Shown piece by piece: positions 8,634 to 16,349 of a DNA stretch of 36,426 nt. Source of the stretch: Oscillatoriales cyanobacterium PMM_0019 (lineage in GTDB: Bacteria; Cyanobacteriota; Cyanobacteriia; Cyanobacteriales; CASBRB01); contig CASBRB010000251.1 of assembly GCA_949127975.1 (NCBI GenBank), positions 1 through 36,426 of the forward strand. Direction: 5' to 3'. The notes under the pieces were generated by a model. It was not told where the DNA came from. It saw only the letters and a list, made by a program, of their open reading frames with translations, and did not search any database. A program made the translations under genes and the position numbers. The stretch's first letter is position 1; each line of letters starts with the position of its first letter.

Positions 8634-9554
8634 CTACTTTGGTGGCGACTGTACCAGATGAGAACCAGGGGGGCATTGAATTTCTGACGAGCCATTGTTG
8701 GGAAGTTGTGGCATTGTCGGTGGTGAGGTAGAAGGTTGATTAGTGGCACATATTCCTGCAACTGTGGTGGCTTTACCGTTAATTTTACTGACAAAAACAG
8801 CACCAATGTAGCTAGGCATTTCAGATATCTTAGCTTGAGCTGTGATTATCGCGCTTGAGCCCTTTTCCCCCTGCAACACCATCTGATAGCGATAAGACTC
8901 ACTATCCAAGTTAGTAATAATACCTAGTTCTTCCAGATTCGCCGCCAACTTTCCGGTTTTTAGGTAATAAGCTTGCTGATATCTGTTTAATATACTAATA
9001 AACTGTTCTGCAATGTTTTGTCTCGGCTTATCTTTTGGCTTTTCCGGTTCAACCACCTGAACATTTTTCGGCAAGGTTGTCACATCAGAAATTTTACTCA
9101 ACAGTACGGCTTTAGCGGTAAAATTATAAGGTCTGGTGTTCCCTGGGGTAATCCCATCTAACTCAAGGCGCAACTTTCCCTGACTGGTAAACTCAAAAAT
9201 GGTCATGGCTTTGCTGCCACTAAGGATCATGTCTAGTTGCATTGGTTGAGTTGTCAAATTTACTTGGTATCCCATTTTGATGGCAACAGAAGAACCATCG
9301 CGAGCAGGTAAGACAATAAATAATTTGTTTTCTGGAGTGAAAATGAGCGTGATTATCTTACCCGAAGATGGATCTTTTGCTTGCCACTGCCCCAACAACT
9401 GATTGACAGCCACTCGGTTTGGTGAAATTGGTTGAGTTGTCAAACCTGCCATTGCCCTTGCAGGCTGGGTACTTATTGCTGTTCCCAACATACCCAGCAG
9501 GGCTAAAAGTAAGCTGGATGCGAGTAATCTGCCGACGGGATGGAATCGATTCAT
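8634..9554 (-). CDS. Secreted protein with a type IV pilin G/H-like domain
   Basis: A 306-residue predicted secreted protein. The N-terminus MNRFHPVGRLLASSLLLALLG...STQPARA is a classical signal peptide with a likely cleavage after ARA. About 55-110 is a beta-rich segment (LGQWQAKD...LIFTPENKLFIVLP). About 175-260 resembles the cyanobacterial pilin G/H domain (FISILNRYQQAYYLKTGKLAANLEELGI...YRYQMV). The tail is Pro/Ser/Thr rich. Unlike a true pilin it lacks the short prepilin leader and the hydrophobic N-terminal helix attached to this domain. ATG at 9554 is preferred to an in-frame TTG at 9569. Similar cyanobacterial proteins are uncharacterised, so the role is unknown. Confidence 0.75.
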   Translation of the reverse strand: MNRFHPVGRLLASSLLLALLGMLGTAISTQPARAMAGLTTQPISPNRVAVNQLLGQWQAKDPSSGKIITLIFTPENKLFIVLPARDGSSVAIKMGYQVNLTTQPMQLDMILSGSKAMTIFEFTSQGKLRLELDGITPGNTRPYNFTAKAVLLSKISDVTTLPKNVQVVEPEKPKDKPRQNIAEQFISILNRYQQAYYLKTGKLAANLEELGIITNLDSESYRYQMVLQGEKGSSAIITAQAKISEMPSYIGAVFVSKINGKATTVAGICATNQPSTSPPTMPQLPNNGSSEIQCPPGSHLVQSPPK

Positions 9555-9611
9555 TAGCTTTATGCCCAAATATATCTTACCAGTATAAAATATGTGTAGT
9601 TGTTCTAGGAT

Positions 9612-10181
9612 GTGAGTGTGAAACTATCGGACTACGCAAAAAAGGCGGGTGTCACTTACAAAACTGCATGGCGGTGGTGGAAAGCAGGCGCACTCAAAGG
9701 CTACCAGCTTCCTTCCGGCACAATAATTATTGAAGCTGCCGATAGCCCGGTTGTTGGGGGAGATATCGCTTGTATTTATGCTAGAGTCTCTAGTTACGAA
9801 AATCAGGACAATTTACAGCAACAAGCGGAACGCTTAACCCAGTATGCCATTGCTCGTGGCTACATGATTCAGAATGTTGTTAAAGAAGTGGGCAGTGGAT
9901 TGGATGATAACCGCAAAAACTTGTTAAGTATTCTCAATGATAATGCTTATACAGTTCTAGTCGTGGAACACGAACACAGGCTAACCCGCTTTGGAGCTAA
10001 CTACATCAAAGTTTTGTTTCAGGGGCAGGGCAAGCGTGTGGAAATAGTGAATCAAGTGGAGGATAATAAAGAGGAGTTAAAAACCGATTTTGAAGCTGTA
10101 ATTACCAGTTTTTGCAGTCGGATATACGGTATTAAAGCAAAACTTAAGGCTGAAAAATTGATTGCTGAACTAAAAGAGTAG
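9612..10181 (+). CDS. IS607-type serine recombinase (TnpA)
   Basis: A 189-residue recombinase of the IS607 family. The N-terminal MerR-like helix-turn-helix (LSDYAKKAGVTYKTAWRWWKAGALKG) is followed by the resolvase fold with the catalytic-serine motif IYARVSS (about residues 58-64), then QADRL-like QQAERLTQYA and the EHEHRLTRFG segment typical of this group. These enzymes cut and rejoin short IS DNA through a serine-linked intermediate and usually precede a tnpB gene. No tnpB follows here, and the only tnpB in the window is about 15 kb away on the other strand. GTG at 9612 is the start that keeps the full HTH. A hairpin follows the stop. Confidence 0.9.
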   Translation: MSVKLSDYAKKAGVTYKTAWRWWKAGALKGYQLPSGTIIIEAADSPVVGGDIACIYARVSSYENQDNLQQQAERLTQYAIARGYMIQNVVKEVGSGLDDNRKNLLSILNDNAYTVLVVEHEHRLTRFGANYIKVLFQGQGKRVEIVNQVEDNKEELKTDFEAVITSFCSRIYGIKAKLKAEKLIAELKE

Positions 10182-10204
10182 GGGGAAGATTGCCCTCTTC
10201 CCCC
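10181..10204. terminator. Bidirectional hairpin between convergent genes
   Basis: 9-bp stem GGGGGAAGA/TCTTCCCCC with a 6-nt loop, placed immediately after the recombinase stop and 8 nt from the stop of the convergent gene at 10213. It can serve both strands. Confidence 0.55.
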
Positions 10205-10212
10205 CTACCCCT

Positions 10213-10587
10213 TTAGACACCCACTAGCTCTAGGGATTCTGAGCCGGTTAGTTGTCGGGCGATCGCTAGTCGCGTTTCCAACTTGGCTACGCTAAACTGG
10301 TTACGGAGATATTCTAGACGAGCCCCTGCATTTGCTCTGTCAGCAGTTAAGCGCATTAAGGTATTAATTGCTTGTTGGTACTCTAAATTCACCTGAAGCA
10401 TTTCAAACCGACGCGCTCGACGTTGATTGTCATTTTTCAAATCTGACTCAAAAGCTGCTACGTTATCAGCATTGCCTTCAATCCGATTAATCAATAACTG
10501 CACTGCCGCAATTTGGGATTCTAATTCATTAACCGATTGAGCCGCTTGGGAAATGGCGGCTGGGTATTGATTCAATTTCATCAGCAT
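10213..10587 (-). CDS. Coiled-coil hypothetical protein, second gene of a predicted LexA-box operon
   Basis: A 124-residue protein (122 if the ATG at 10581 is used), almost wholly helical and charged: SVNELESQIAAVQLLINRIEG, then FESDLKNDNQRRARRFEML and LEYLRNQFSVAKLETRLA. It looks like a small coiled-coil or DNA-recombination accessory protein, but no family is recognised. It lies 25 nt downstream of the 95-residue gene on the same strand, so the two probably form an operon read from the promoter at 10943. Known: cyanobacterial LexA boxes often control repair genes. Inferred: a DNA-related role. Confidence 0.7.
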   Translation of the reverse strand: MLMKLNQYPAAISQAAQSVNELESQIAAVQLLINRIEGNADNVAAFESDLKNDNQRRARRFEMLQVNLEYQQAINTLMRLTADRANAGARLEYLRNQFSVAKLETRLAIARQLTGSESLELVGV

Positions 10588-10612
10588 ATTTCTGTTAACA
10601 ACTATTAACTAC

Positions 10613-10900
10613 TTAGGCAACTAATTCTTTCAGTTGCGGTGCTGGCATCACAACTGGCATCTCAAAGTGTATTCGCTCTGACTGAGAAATAGGTGCTTGC
10701 TCTAACACTTTGATTTCAATATTGACAGCAACCAAATAGGAACCACCACACTCACCCACTGCTTCAGCTATCAAGCTTGCTAAGTCTGGGCGTTCAGCGG
10801 TGATGGGGTTGCGTAAAGTGCAGCGCTCCCAGTCGTGCTGGGCATGGGGATTGAGGCTGAGGACGTAGTGCTTAGTCATGGGCTGAAATCTTGCCTCCAT
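10613..10900 (-). CDS. Small hypothetical protein, first gene of a predicted LexA-box operon
   Basis: A 95-residue protein with MTKHYVLSLNPHAQHDWERC, a central ITAERPDLASLIAEAVGECGG segment and a beta-like C-terminal half (YLVAVNIEIKVLEQ). No known domain recognised. The start could be ATG at 10900 or at 10879 (MTKHYVL); a GGAGG at 10893-10897 lies 13 nt before the second, which is rather far. The predicted LexA box lies about 48 bp upstream of the first ATG. The following coiled-coil gene starts 25 nt after its stop. Function unknown. Confidence 0.7.
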   Translation of the reverse strand: MEARFQPMTKHYVLSLNPHAQHDWERCTLRNPITAERPDLASLIAEAVGECGGSYLVAVNIEIKVLEQAPISQSERIHFEMPVVMPAPQLKELVA

Positions 10901-10942
10901 CTAGGGTTCAGGCGTTTGCTCTCTTCAAGAGCCTACCCTTTC

Positions 10943-10961
10943 ATTATAGTACAAATGTACT
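10943..10961 (-). promoter_or_regulatory. Predicted LexA box overlapping a -10 element
   Basis: AGTACAAATGTACT at 10948-10961 fits the cyanobacterial LexA consensus RGTACNNNDGTWCB at every constrained position. On the minus strand a perfect TATAAT (10943-10948) abuts it, so a bound repressor would cover the promoter. The same arrangement stands before ssb at 29084-29102 (18 of 19 bases identical). Confidence 0.75.
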
Positions 10962-10988
10962 GGTTTGCCTAGGTAGCACCGATATTAT

Positions 10989-11018
10989 TTTCGGGGCGGG
11001 GTATACCCCGCCCCGAAA
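10989..11018. other. Perfect 30-bp GC-rich palindrome
   Basis: Arms of 15 bp (TTTCGGGGCGGGGTA and its complement) meet with no spacer. As RNA it would form a hairpin followed by an AAAG run rather than U. It stands alone between the LexA-box promoter and family B copy B1. The rest of 11019-11318 apart from B1 holds no gene. Confidence 0.7.
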
Positions 11019-11071
11019 GCCACCGGAACGAGGATACCCTCAGGCGGGAGCCTGCTTACTCCCTTCCCACC

Positions 11072-11187
11072 TACTCCCTTCCCGCTCTAAGATTATGTAT
11101 TAAGCCAGCAATCTTCGAGCAATCTTCGAGCAATCTTCGAGCAATCTTCGAGTAGAAAATACAAAATCTTCTGGCGGGAAGGGAGTA
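11072..11187. repeat. Inverted-repeat element family B, copy B1
   Basis: A 116-bp element with perfect 14-bp terminal inverted repeats TACTCCCTTCCCGC (11072-11085) and GCGGGAAGGGAGTA (11174-11187). Inside are TAAGATTATGTATTAAGCC and four tandem copies of the 11-bp unit AGCAATCTTCG (11107-11150). A partial extra left end (TACTCCCTTCCCAC) precedes it at 11057. A reverse-oriented copy lies at 12739-12843 and a fragment at 21266-21293. No coding capacity. Confidence 0.85.
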
Positions 11188-11318
11188 AAAAAGTCCGGGA
11201 GTGTGGGAGGAATATTATAAATTTTTAGAAATTCCTGATATTGTTTTTTATGGCAATAGTACAATAGATAAATAAAATAGAAATTGTGAAATAATCACAA
11301 TTTAGCCATTTTGTCAAT

Positions 11319-11705
11319 CTATTCAGTTTTGGATACCGTATCTAAAGGTTCACAAAACTCCTTCACTCCCTGTTTAAGCACATACATCAGAACTGGTGTT
11401 ACTAGGAGGGCAGGGCAAACTTTAGTTGCTATCAAGTGTTCCATCATTGGAGCGATATTGCCAATTACCAAATCTTCCCGATATTCCAATTGGCAGATGA
11501 CAGCACGACATTTTTTTGCTAGACTATCTAACCATAGTGAGTTGGCTATATCTGGTTGTTGCCCGACTCGAATTGCCAACGCGATCGCCGCATCTTCTAA
11601 ATCACCCTCGCAATCCTCTATTTCGTCTAGAGCTACTAAGGCATCTGGATAATCTGCCAATTGGGTCTTCAACTGGGTAATATCGTCTGGTGTAACTTTA
11701 GTCAT
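11319..11705 (-). CDS. Hypothetical protein
   Basis: A 128-residue helical protein starting MTKVTPDDITQLKTQLADYPDALVALDEIEDCEGDLEDAAIALAIRVGQQPD. No family recognised; no signal peptide and no convincing membrane span. ATG at 11705 is chosen because AAGGGGGA lies 8 nt upstream, whereas the longer frame uses TTG at 11729. It is divergent from the ATPase gene that follows and has no partner gene. Composition and codon use match the chromosome, so it is likely a real gene of unknown function. Confidence 0.65.
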   Translation of the reverse strand: MTKVTPDDITQLKTQLADYPDALVALDEIEDCEGDLEDAAIALAIRVGQQPDIANSLWLDSLAKKCRAVICQLEYREDLVIGNIAPMMEHLIATKVCPALLVTPVLMYVLKQGVKEFCEPLDTVSKTE

Positions 11706-11901
11706 GGCGTAGTCCCCCTTGTCTGCCAAGTCTCACCCCATTATAGCTTTAATGTTAAAAACCTACCCTTGTAAGAGGGGGCTAGGGGGTGGGGTAGAAT
11801 TGCTGATGGAGGCGTCAGTAACCTCGTGGGATACATTGGAAAGGCAAATACGTCTAAAATAGAAGCGCGATCGCTTAGTAATTATACTCAGTTACCTATT
11901 G

Positions 11902-12576
11902 ATGCTCTATCTCAAAAACCTGGTTTACCACCCCCCCGCAACCCCAACTGCCATCCTCAAAGGCATTAATTTAGAACTACCAACCCAGAAGTTAGGGCTT
12001 GTGATTGGTCCCAGCGGCTCTGGTAAAAGCACTTTCTTAGAAATTATGGCAGGACTGGCAGAGAAAACTTCCGGTTCTGTATACTGGAGAGACCAAGACC
12101 TCGCTTCCGAACACCTGCAACAGCTATGCGGATTAGTGTTTCAGTTTCCAGAACGACATTTCTGTGGTGGCACTATTTTAGAAGAACTGCGGCTAGGGCA
12201 TCCAGAGTTAGGATCTGAGCGAATCCACGAAGCCTTAGAAGAAGTTGGACTTTCTCATCTATCCCTGCAAACCTCCCCCCACTCTTTAAGCGGTGGACAA
12301 CAGAGACGCCTAGCTTTAGCAGTACAGTTGATTAGACAACCTCATTTACTATTATTAGATGAACCGACGGCTGGGTTAGACTGGTCGATGCGGCGTCAGT
12401 TAGTTAATTTACTAGGTAGATTGAAAACACATTGGACGTTGTTGATTGTTACCCATGATGCGGGTGAGTTGTTACAAATTGCCGATAGTTGCTGGAGTAT
12501 CAATCACGGTGAATTAAAATCAGTCGATCCCCGTAGCCTTGAAAAAGCAGATGCCCAGCCGCAACCAGTTGCTTGA
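11902..12576 (+). CDS. CbiO/EcfA-like ABC transporter ATP-binding protein
   Basis: A 224-residue single ABC ATPase, most like the A subunits of energy-coupling factor or cobalt-type transporters. Visible: Walker A GPSGSGKST (36-44), Q-loop VFQFPERHF with the characteristic QFPE of EcfA/CbiO, signature LSGGQQRRL, Walker B LLLLDEPTAGLD, and switch histidine in VTHD. It would sit on the inner face of the cytoplasmic membrane and drive vitamin or metal uptake with a transmembrane T component encoded elsewhere. ATG at 11902 is preferred to the TTG one codon upstream. A HIP1 site is at 11868. Substrate unknown. Confidence 0.88.
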   Translation: MLYLKNLVYHPPATPTAILKGINLELPTQKLGLVIGPSGSGKSTFLEIMAGLAEKTSGSVYWRDQDLASEHLQQLCGLVFQFPERHFCGGTILEELRLGHPELGSERIHEALEEVGLSHLSLQTSPHSLSGGQQRRLALAVQLIRQPHLLLLDEPTAGLDWSMRRQLVNLLGRLKTHWTLLIVTHDAGELLQIADSCWSINHGELKSVDPRSLEKADAQPQPVA

Positions 12577-12613
12577 CATACTCCCCACCGTCCATCAAAG
12601 CCGATATTGTAGG

Positions 12614-12740
12614 GTGCGTTAATGAAATGTAACGCACCATCTATATGCTAATTTTCGGTGCGTTACGCTAACGCTAACACACCCTACACAATGCTACCAA
12701 TTAGTGCGTTAATGAAATGTAACGCACCATCTATATGCTA
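12614..12740. repeat. Direct repeat pair with internal palindromes (family D)
   Basis: The same 37-nt block occurs at 12614-12650 and 12704-12740. Each carries GTGCGTTA...TAACGCAC arms, and the stretch between them has further copies of GGTGCGTTACGC and CACACCCTACA. The last two bases of the second block are the first two of element B2. No coding content. Confidence 0.75.
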
Positions 12741-12843
12741 CTCCCTTCAGGCCAGAAGAATTTGTATTTTCTGCCTCCCCCAGCTCGAAGATTGCTCGAA
12801 GATTGCTGGCTTAATACATAATCTTAGAACACCGAAGGGAGTA
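12739..12843. repeat. Inverted-repeat element family B, copy B2 (reverse orientation)
   Basis: Ends TACTCCCTTC and GAAGGGAGTA. The inside is the reverse complement of B1 with only two copies of the 11-bp unit (read here as CGAAGATTGCT at 12785-12806), followed by GGCTTAATACATAATCTTA. It ends 39 bp before the rsmG start, so the rsmG leader includes it. Confidence 0.8.
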
Positions 12844-12882
12844 AATAGGAACGAGAAACGAGAAAGGGAATAAAAACAGATA

Positions 12883-13632
12883 ATGGTGCAAGATGTAAAT
12901 TTACCTGAGATGACTCAACTCTGGCAGCAAACACTCAATTGGCAGCCAGATGCCCTTCAACAACGGCAATTTCAACTGCTTTATGAACTGCTTGTCTCAG
13001 CTAATCAGCATTTGAATTTAACCCGCATTACTACGCCGATCGATTTTTGGGAAAAACACCTGTGGGATTCTATACGGGCAGTAACATTGCTATTAAATTC
13101 ACCAGCAATAACTAACCCCTCACCTATGGGCGTTATAGATATAGGCACAGGAGCTGGATTCCCTGGATTGCCAATAGCTCTAGCTTTTCCCCATTGGCAC
13201 ATCACCTTACTCGATTCTACCCGAAAAAAGGTCGCCTTTATTGAAACCTTACTACCCCAGTTGGAAATAGATAACGCCACCCCCTTAACAGGCAGAGCCG
13301 AAGAATTAGGGCAACAACCACAGCATCGCCAAACTTATGACATTGCCTTACTCAGAGCAGTTGCACCAGCCTCAGTTGGTGCTGAATATTCCCTACCTTT
13401 GTTAAAAGTAGGCGGTTTAGCCATACTTTATCGCGGGAAATGGACAGATGAGGAGACGCTAGCCTTAAACCCAGTAGTGAAAAAGCTGGGCGCTAAGATT
13501 GAATCAGTGGAGAGATTTACCACACCAGTTACTAATAGTCAGCGTAGCTGTCTGTACCTGCGGAAAGTGGCAACAACGCCTGCTGAGTTTCCTCGTCCTA
13601 TTGGTGTACCTGCCCAGAACCCGTTGGTATAA
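12883..13632 (+). CDS. rsmG: 16S rRNA (guanine-527 N7) methyltransferase
   Basis: Methylates G527 of 16S rRNA using S-adenosylmethionine. The 249-residue length fits. The SAM-binding motif VIDIGTGAGFPGLPIA is at 84-99. Upstream is the family segment HLNLTRITTPIDFWEKHLWDS (43-63), and downstream are LLDSTRKKVAFI and the LLRAVAPA loop. ATG at 12883 matches the family N-terminus. It is convergent with the aldo/keto reductase gene, with only 10 nt between the stops. In other bacteria loss of this enzyme gives low-level streptomycin resistance. No anomalies seen. Confidence 0.95.
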   Translation: MVQDVNLPEMTQLWQQTLNWQPDALQQRQFQLLYELLVSANQHLNLTRITTPIDFWEKHLWDSIRAVTLLLNSPAITNPSPMGVIDIGTGAGFPGLPIALAFPHWHITLLDSTRKKVAFIETLLPQLEIDNATPLTGRAEELGQQPQHRQTYDIALLRAVAPASVGAEYSLPLLKVGGLAILYRGKWTDEETLALNPVVKKLGAKIESVERFTTPVTNSQRSCLYLRKVATTPAEFPRPIGVPAQNPLV

Positions 13633-13642
13633 TATAACTACC

Positions 13643-14824
13643 CTATTGCTGCGACAAACGCTTAACTGATTCACTCCCCAACAGTTGATGAGCTTCTGCG
13701 AGGAAAGCTGGAATTTTGTCAGCGTGGGGGCTGTGGGTGAGGCATTGCCGGAAATTTAGTTCTTTTACTCCCTCTGCCTTGCTACCTGGAAACCAGTGAC
13801 TACCATTGCCGAGCAGGTTGTAGCGCATTTTAGCGTAGTCAATCATATCGTAGGCTAAAGCTAAATTCCTCAGCCACAAAATTATTGGTATATTCACCTT
13901 ACTGGGCGTCTGCTCATAGGTGGGTAAGCCGATGTGCCAAGTCTTTACCCAATCTGAACCTAAACGTGCGATCGCTTCAAATTCCAAACGCTCTATAATT
14001 GGTGGTAAAATATCCTCAGCCTGTTCTAGAAATTCTAAAGTCTTCAGGTGTTCGTCAAAATCCTGGGGTTTTGACGCTCCCAGACTCAGGGTATGCACCT
14101 GGGGATGACTCAGACAAAACAAATCATTAAACACCATTGGGCTCAGAGGCTGACAAAGTTGCACCAACTTTGCCGATGGTTTATACAACATCCCCCCTTT
14201 ATCGGATGGGCTGATAATAAATACCCCCATATCGTGGCGGCATGCTGCTTCTATTGCTGCCCAGTTCGACTGATTAATGTAGTACCAGTGTAAGTTAACG
14301 TAGTCAAACTGATTCGTTTCAATAGTCTTTACAATCGATTCTGTCGCTCCGTGAGTGGAAAAGCCGATAAACCGCACTTTTCCTTGTGCTTGCAGCTTCT
14401 GTGCCACCTCCAGACAACCACCTGGGCGGATACTATTGTGCAGCACCTCGTCGTTATTAATACCATGCAGCGAAAACAAATCAACATAGTCTAGCTGCAA
14501 AAATGCCAAAGACTGCTCAAACTTAAGCCGGAATTCTTCAGCATCTGGCTTAGGGCTGATTTTAGTTTGGACAATTAATTGCTCTCGCGGCAAGGTTGGC
14601 AGAATCCGCCCTAACTGCATCTCTGATGTGCCGTAGCCGCGAGCGGTTTCAATGTGATTAATGCCAACTTCTACAGCCCGACGAATCGTAGCTTCCAGAT
14701 TACGCTGATTGTCTGCCGGGATTTCCCCTGCCGAAACATCCTGCCATTTAAACTGGTATCTCATGCCGCCGCAGGAAAACACCGGCATTTGTAATTCTGT
14801 ACGTCCAAATCGTCGATACTGCAT
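13643..14824 (-). CDS. Aldo/keto reductase
   Basis: An NAD(P)H-dependent oxidoreductase of the AKR superfamily, 393 residues, longer than the usual 320 because of a C-terminal extension after about 280. The N-terminal LQMPVFSCGGMRYQF and the active-site regions NHIETARGYGTSE (Tyr at about 63), VQTKISP and DLFSLHG are visible. The usual Asp of the tetrad (DTA) is Glu here (ETA), as in some relatives. Cofactor-binding TLSLGASKPQDF follows. It lies 43 nt downstream of rpiA on the same strand, separated by a 9-bp hairpin. The substrate is not predictable. Confidence 0.9.
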   Translation of the reverse strand: MQYRRFGRTELQMPVFSCGGMRYQFKWQDVSAGEIPADNQRNLEATIRRAVEVGINHIETARGYGTSEMQLGRILPTLPREQLIVQTKISPKPDAEEFRLKFEQSLAFLQLDYVDLFSLHGINNDEVLHNSIRPGGCLEVAQKLQAQGKVRFIGFSTHGATESIVKTIETNQFDYVNLHWYYINQSNWAAIEAACRHDMGVFIISPSDKGGMLYKPSAKLVQLCQPLSPMVFNDLFCLSHPQVHTLSLGASKPQDFDEHLKTLEFLEQAEDILPPIIERLEFEAIARLGSDWVKTWHIGLPTYEQTPSKVNIPIILWLRNLALAYDMIDYAKMRYNLLGNGSHWFPGSKAEGVKELNFRQCLTHSPHADKIPAFLAEAHQLLGSESVKRLSQQ

Positions 14825-14833
14825 CGTGACACT

Positions 14834-14863
14834 CCCCCACTAACAATCGCGGTATAGTGGGGG
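14834..14863 (-). terminator. Hairpin between rpiA and the aldo/keto reductase gene
   Basis: Perfect 9-bp stem CCCCCACTA/TAGTGGGGG with a 12-nt loop, starting 4 nt after the rpiA stop. No U-run follows on the minus strand, so partial termination or 3' protection is likelier than a full stop. Confidence 0.5.
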
Positions 14864-14867
14864 CTTT

Positions 14868-15578
14868 CTAGAACTCCCGCACCAAAGGCTGCCCATCTTT
14901 GATTTCGCCTACCAGCACTAAATCGGTAACGCCAACAAACAAGCCGTTGTCTAAGACACCGGGAATGTTATTCAGTGTCTTTTCTAGTTCAGCCGGGTTG
15001 TCAATCGAGTCAAATTTGACATCAATTACCATATTACCTTGATCGGTAATCACTGGGCCAGCTTTTTTGACTGCCATCCGCAGTTGTGGCTTGCCACCTA
15101 GCTTTTCTAACGCCCGCATCACTGGCGTCATCGCCATTGGCAGCACTTCTACTGGCAACAAAAAGGTGGAACCTAGTTTGTCAACTAGCTTTCCACTGTC
15201 TACCACCACAATGAACAGTTCTGCCAGTGTATCTACTATTTTCTCACGGGTATGAGCAGCACCGCCACCTTTAATCAAATTTTTTTGGGGATCTACTTCA
15301 TCAGCTCCATCAATGGCAATATCAATGTGGTCAACTTCATCTAGGGTAGTTAAAGGTATCCCGTACTGTTTAGCCAGCACAGATGCCTGAAACGATGTGG
15401 GAATGCCTTTGATGTCTTTGATTTCCCCTGACTTGAGGCGTTCTCCCAGATATTCTATAGCATACGCCGTTGTTGACCCCGTGCCTAGTCCCACAATTGA
15501 ACCTGATTTTACACGGGCGGCTGCCGCTTTACCAACTTCCTGCTTCATTACCTTAACGACGTCATTTTCTGTACTCAT
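14868..15578 (-). CDS. rpiA: Ribose-5-phosphate isomerase A
   Basis: Interconverts ribose 5-phosphate and ribulose 5-phosphate in the pentose phosphate and Calvin cycles, in the cytosol. Family motifs are complete: [10 protein letters not shown] (30-39) binds phosphate, [19 protein letters not shown] (80-98) and [11 protein letters not shown] (103-113) include the catalytic Asp, Lys and Glu, and [11 protein letters not shown] follows. The 236-residue length is typical. ATG at 15578 gives the expected N-terminus. The preceding gene (15741) is divergent, so the roughly 160-bp gap must hold both promoters. Confidence 0.97.
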   Translation of the reverse strand: MSTENDVVKVMKQEVGKAAAARVKSGSIVGLGTGSTTAYAIEYLGERLKSGEIKDIKGIPTSFQASVLAKQYGIPLTTLDEVDHIDIAIDGADEVDPQKNLIKGGGAAHTREKIVDTLAELFIVVVDSGKLVDKLGSTFLLPVEVLPMAMTPVMRALEKLGGKPQLRMAVKKAGPVITDQGNMVIDVKFDSIDNPAELEKTLNNIPGVLDNGLFVGVTDLVLVGEIKDGQPLVREF

Positions 15579-15740
15579 GACACTAGCTCAACAAAGTTCC
15601 TTATACGTTCATGGTTGATTTTCTCAGAAGTTATGCCAATTGATCCTAGGACTTATTACCATGACTGAAGATCGCACTTATCTTGGACTATTATAGATTT
15701 TAACGCCTTTTGTGCTGCAATTACCTCTACTGAATTTGAC

Positions 15741-16175
15741 ATGACTGAACTCAATCCCGATCGGATCGCTGAGATCCTTACGATTACTGTGCTGCCTCAA
15801 GGGAATGGGCAGTATGTTTGCCAGATATCAACCAACCTTCCCGATCGCAACCGGGAGAACATCCCGTGCTACGGTCAAACGCCAGAACATGCTATCGCAA
15901 TTGCTCTAGAACAATTAGCCGATGAGTATCGCCGGATCGCGGAAGAAAGTCAAAATATCGATTGGAGAGCGGTGGAGCGATCGGACTCTGGAGAACCGAT
16001 TGAAAAACAATATCATGTGATGTTGCACTACGAAGACATCATTACAGCAGAATCAAAGTTTGAGGCGATGCACAATACGATTATTGGCAATACAGTGGTT
16101 GAAAATGCCAAAATTATAGTGATTGAGGTTGCAAAGGATTTGCCAATTGAGCCATTAACGAGATCGTGGTTTTGA
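15741..16175 (+). CDS. Hypothetical protein
   Basis: A 144-residue soluble protein starting MTELNPDRIAEILTITVLPQGNGQYVCQIS. An N-terminal segment of about 70 residues resembles a small alpha/beta fold with a helix TPEHAIAIALEQLADEYRRIAEE; the second half begins EKQYHVMLHYEDIITAESKFEAMHNTI. No family is recognised. It is divergent from rpiA, and codon use fits the chromosome. The function is unknown. Confidence 0.7.
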   Translation: MTELNPDRIAEILTITVLPQGNGQYVCQISTNLPDRNRENIPCYGQTPEHAIAIALEQLADEYRRIAEESQNIDWRAVERSDSGEPIEKQYHVMLHYEDIITAESKFEAMHNTIIGNTVVENAKIIVIEVAKDLPIEPLTRSWF

Positions 16176-16218
16176 GCGATCTATACCTTGGCTTAAAAAG
16201 CCAGTTCAATAAAAGAGG

Positions 16219-16247
16219 TTGACAAAAAGCACAAAATATAGTAATAT
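16219..16247 (+). promoter_or_regulatory. Strong sigma70-type promoter upstream of the Phd-like gene
   Basis: -35 TTGACA (16219-16224), 17-bp spacer, -10 TAATAT (16242-16247). The leader that follows contains a GGCGCG/CGCGCC stem (16276-16281 and 16293-16298) around a HIP1 site, and the gene starts about 100 nt downstream. Confidence 0.6.
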
Positions 16248-16349
16248 ACCGAGAAAATCATGTAGGAGAAGACATGGCGCGGGCATAGCGATCGCGCCGT
16301 CATCAGCCGACAGGGGATAAGGATTGACAAACATAAAATAAGACGATAT

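Noticed and set aside
11107-11152. Short CRISPR-like tandem array
   Set aside because: Units are 11 bp and directly adjacent with no spacers; no cas gene is in the window.
16274-16288. Four-codon leader ORF ATG GCG CGG GCA TAG
   Set aside because: Too short to support and no regulatory codon pattern.
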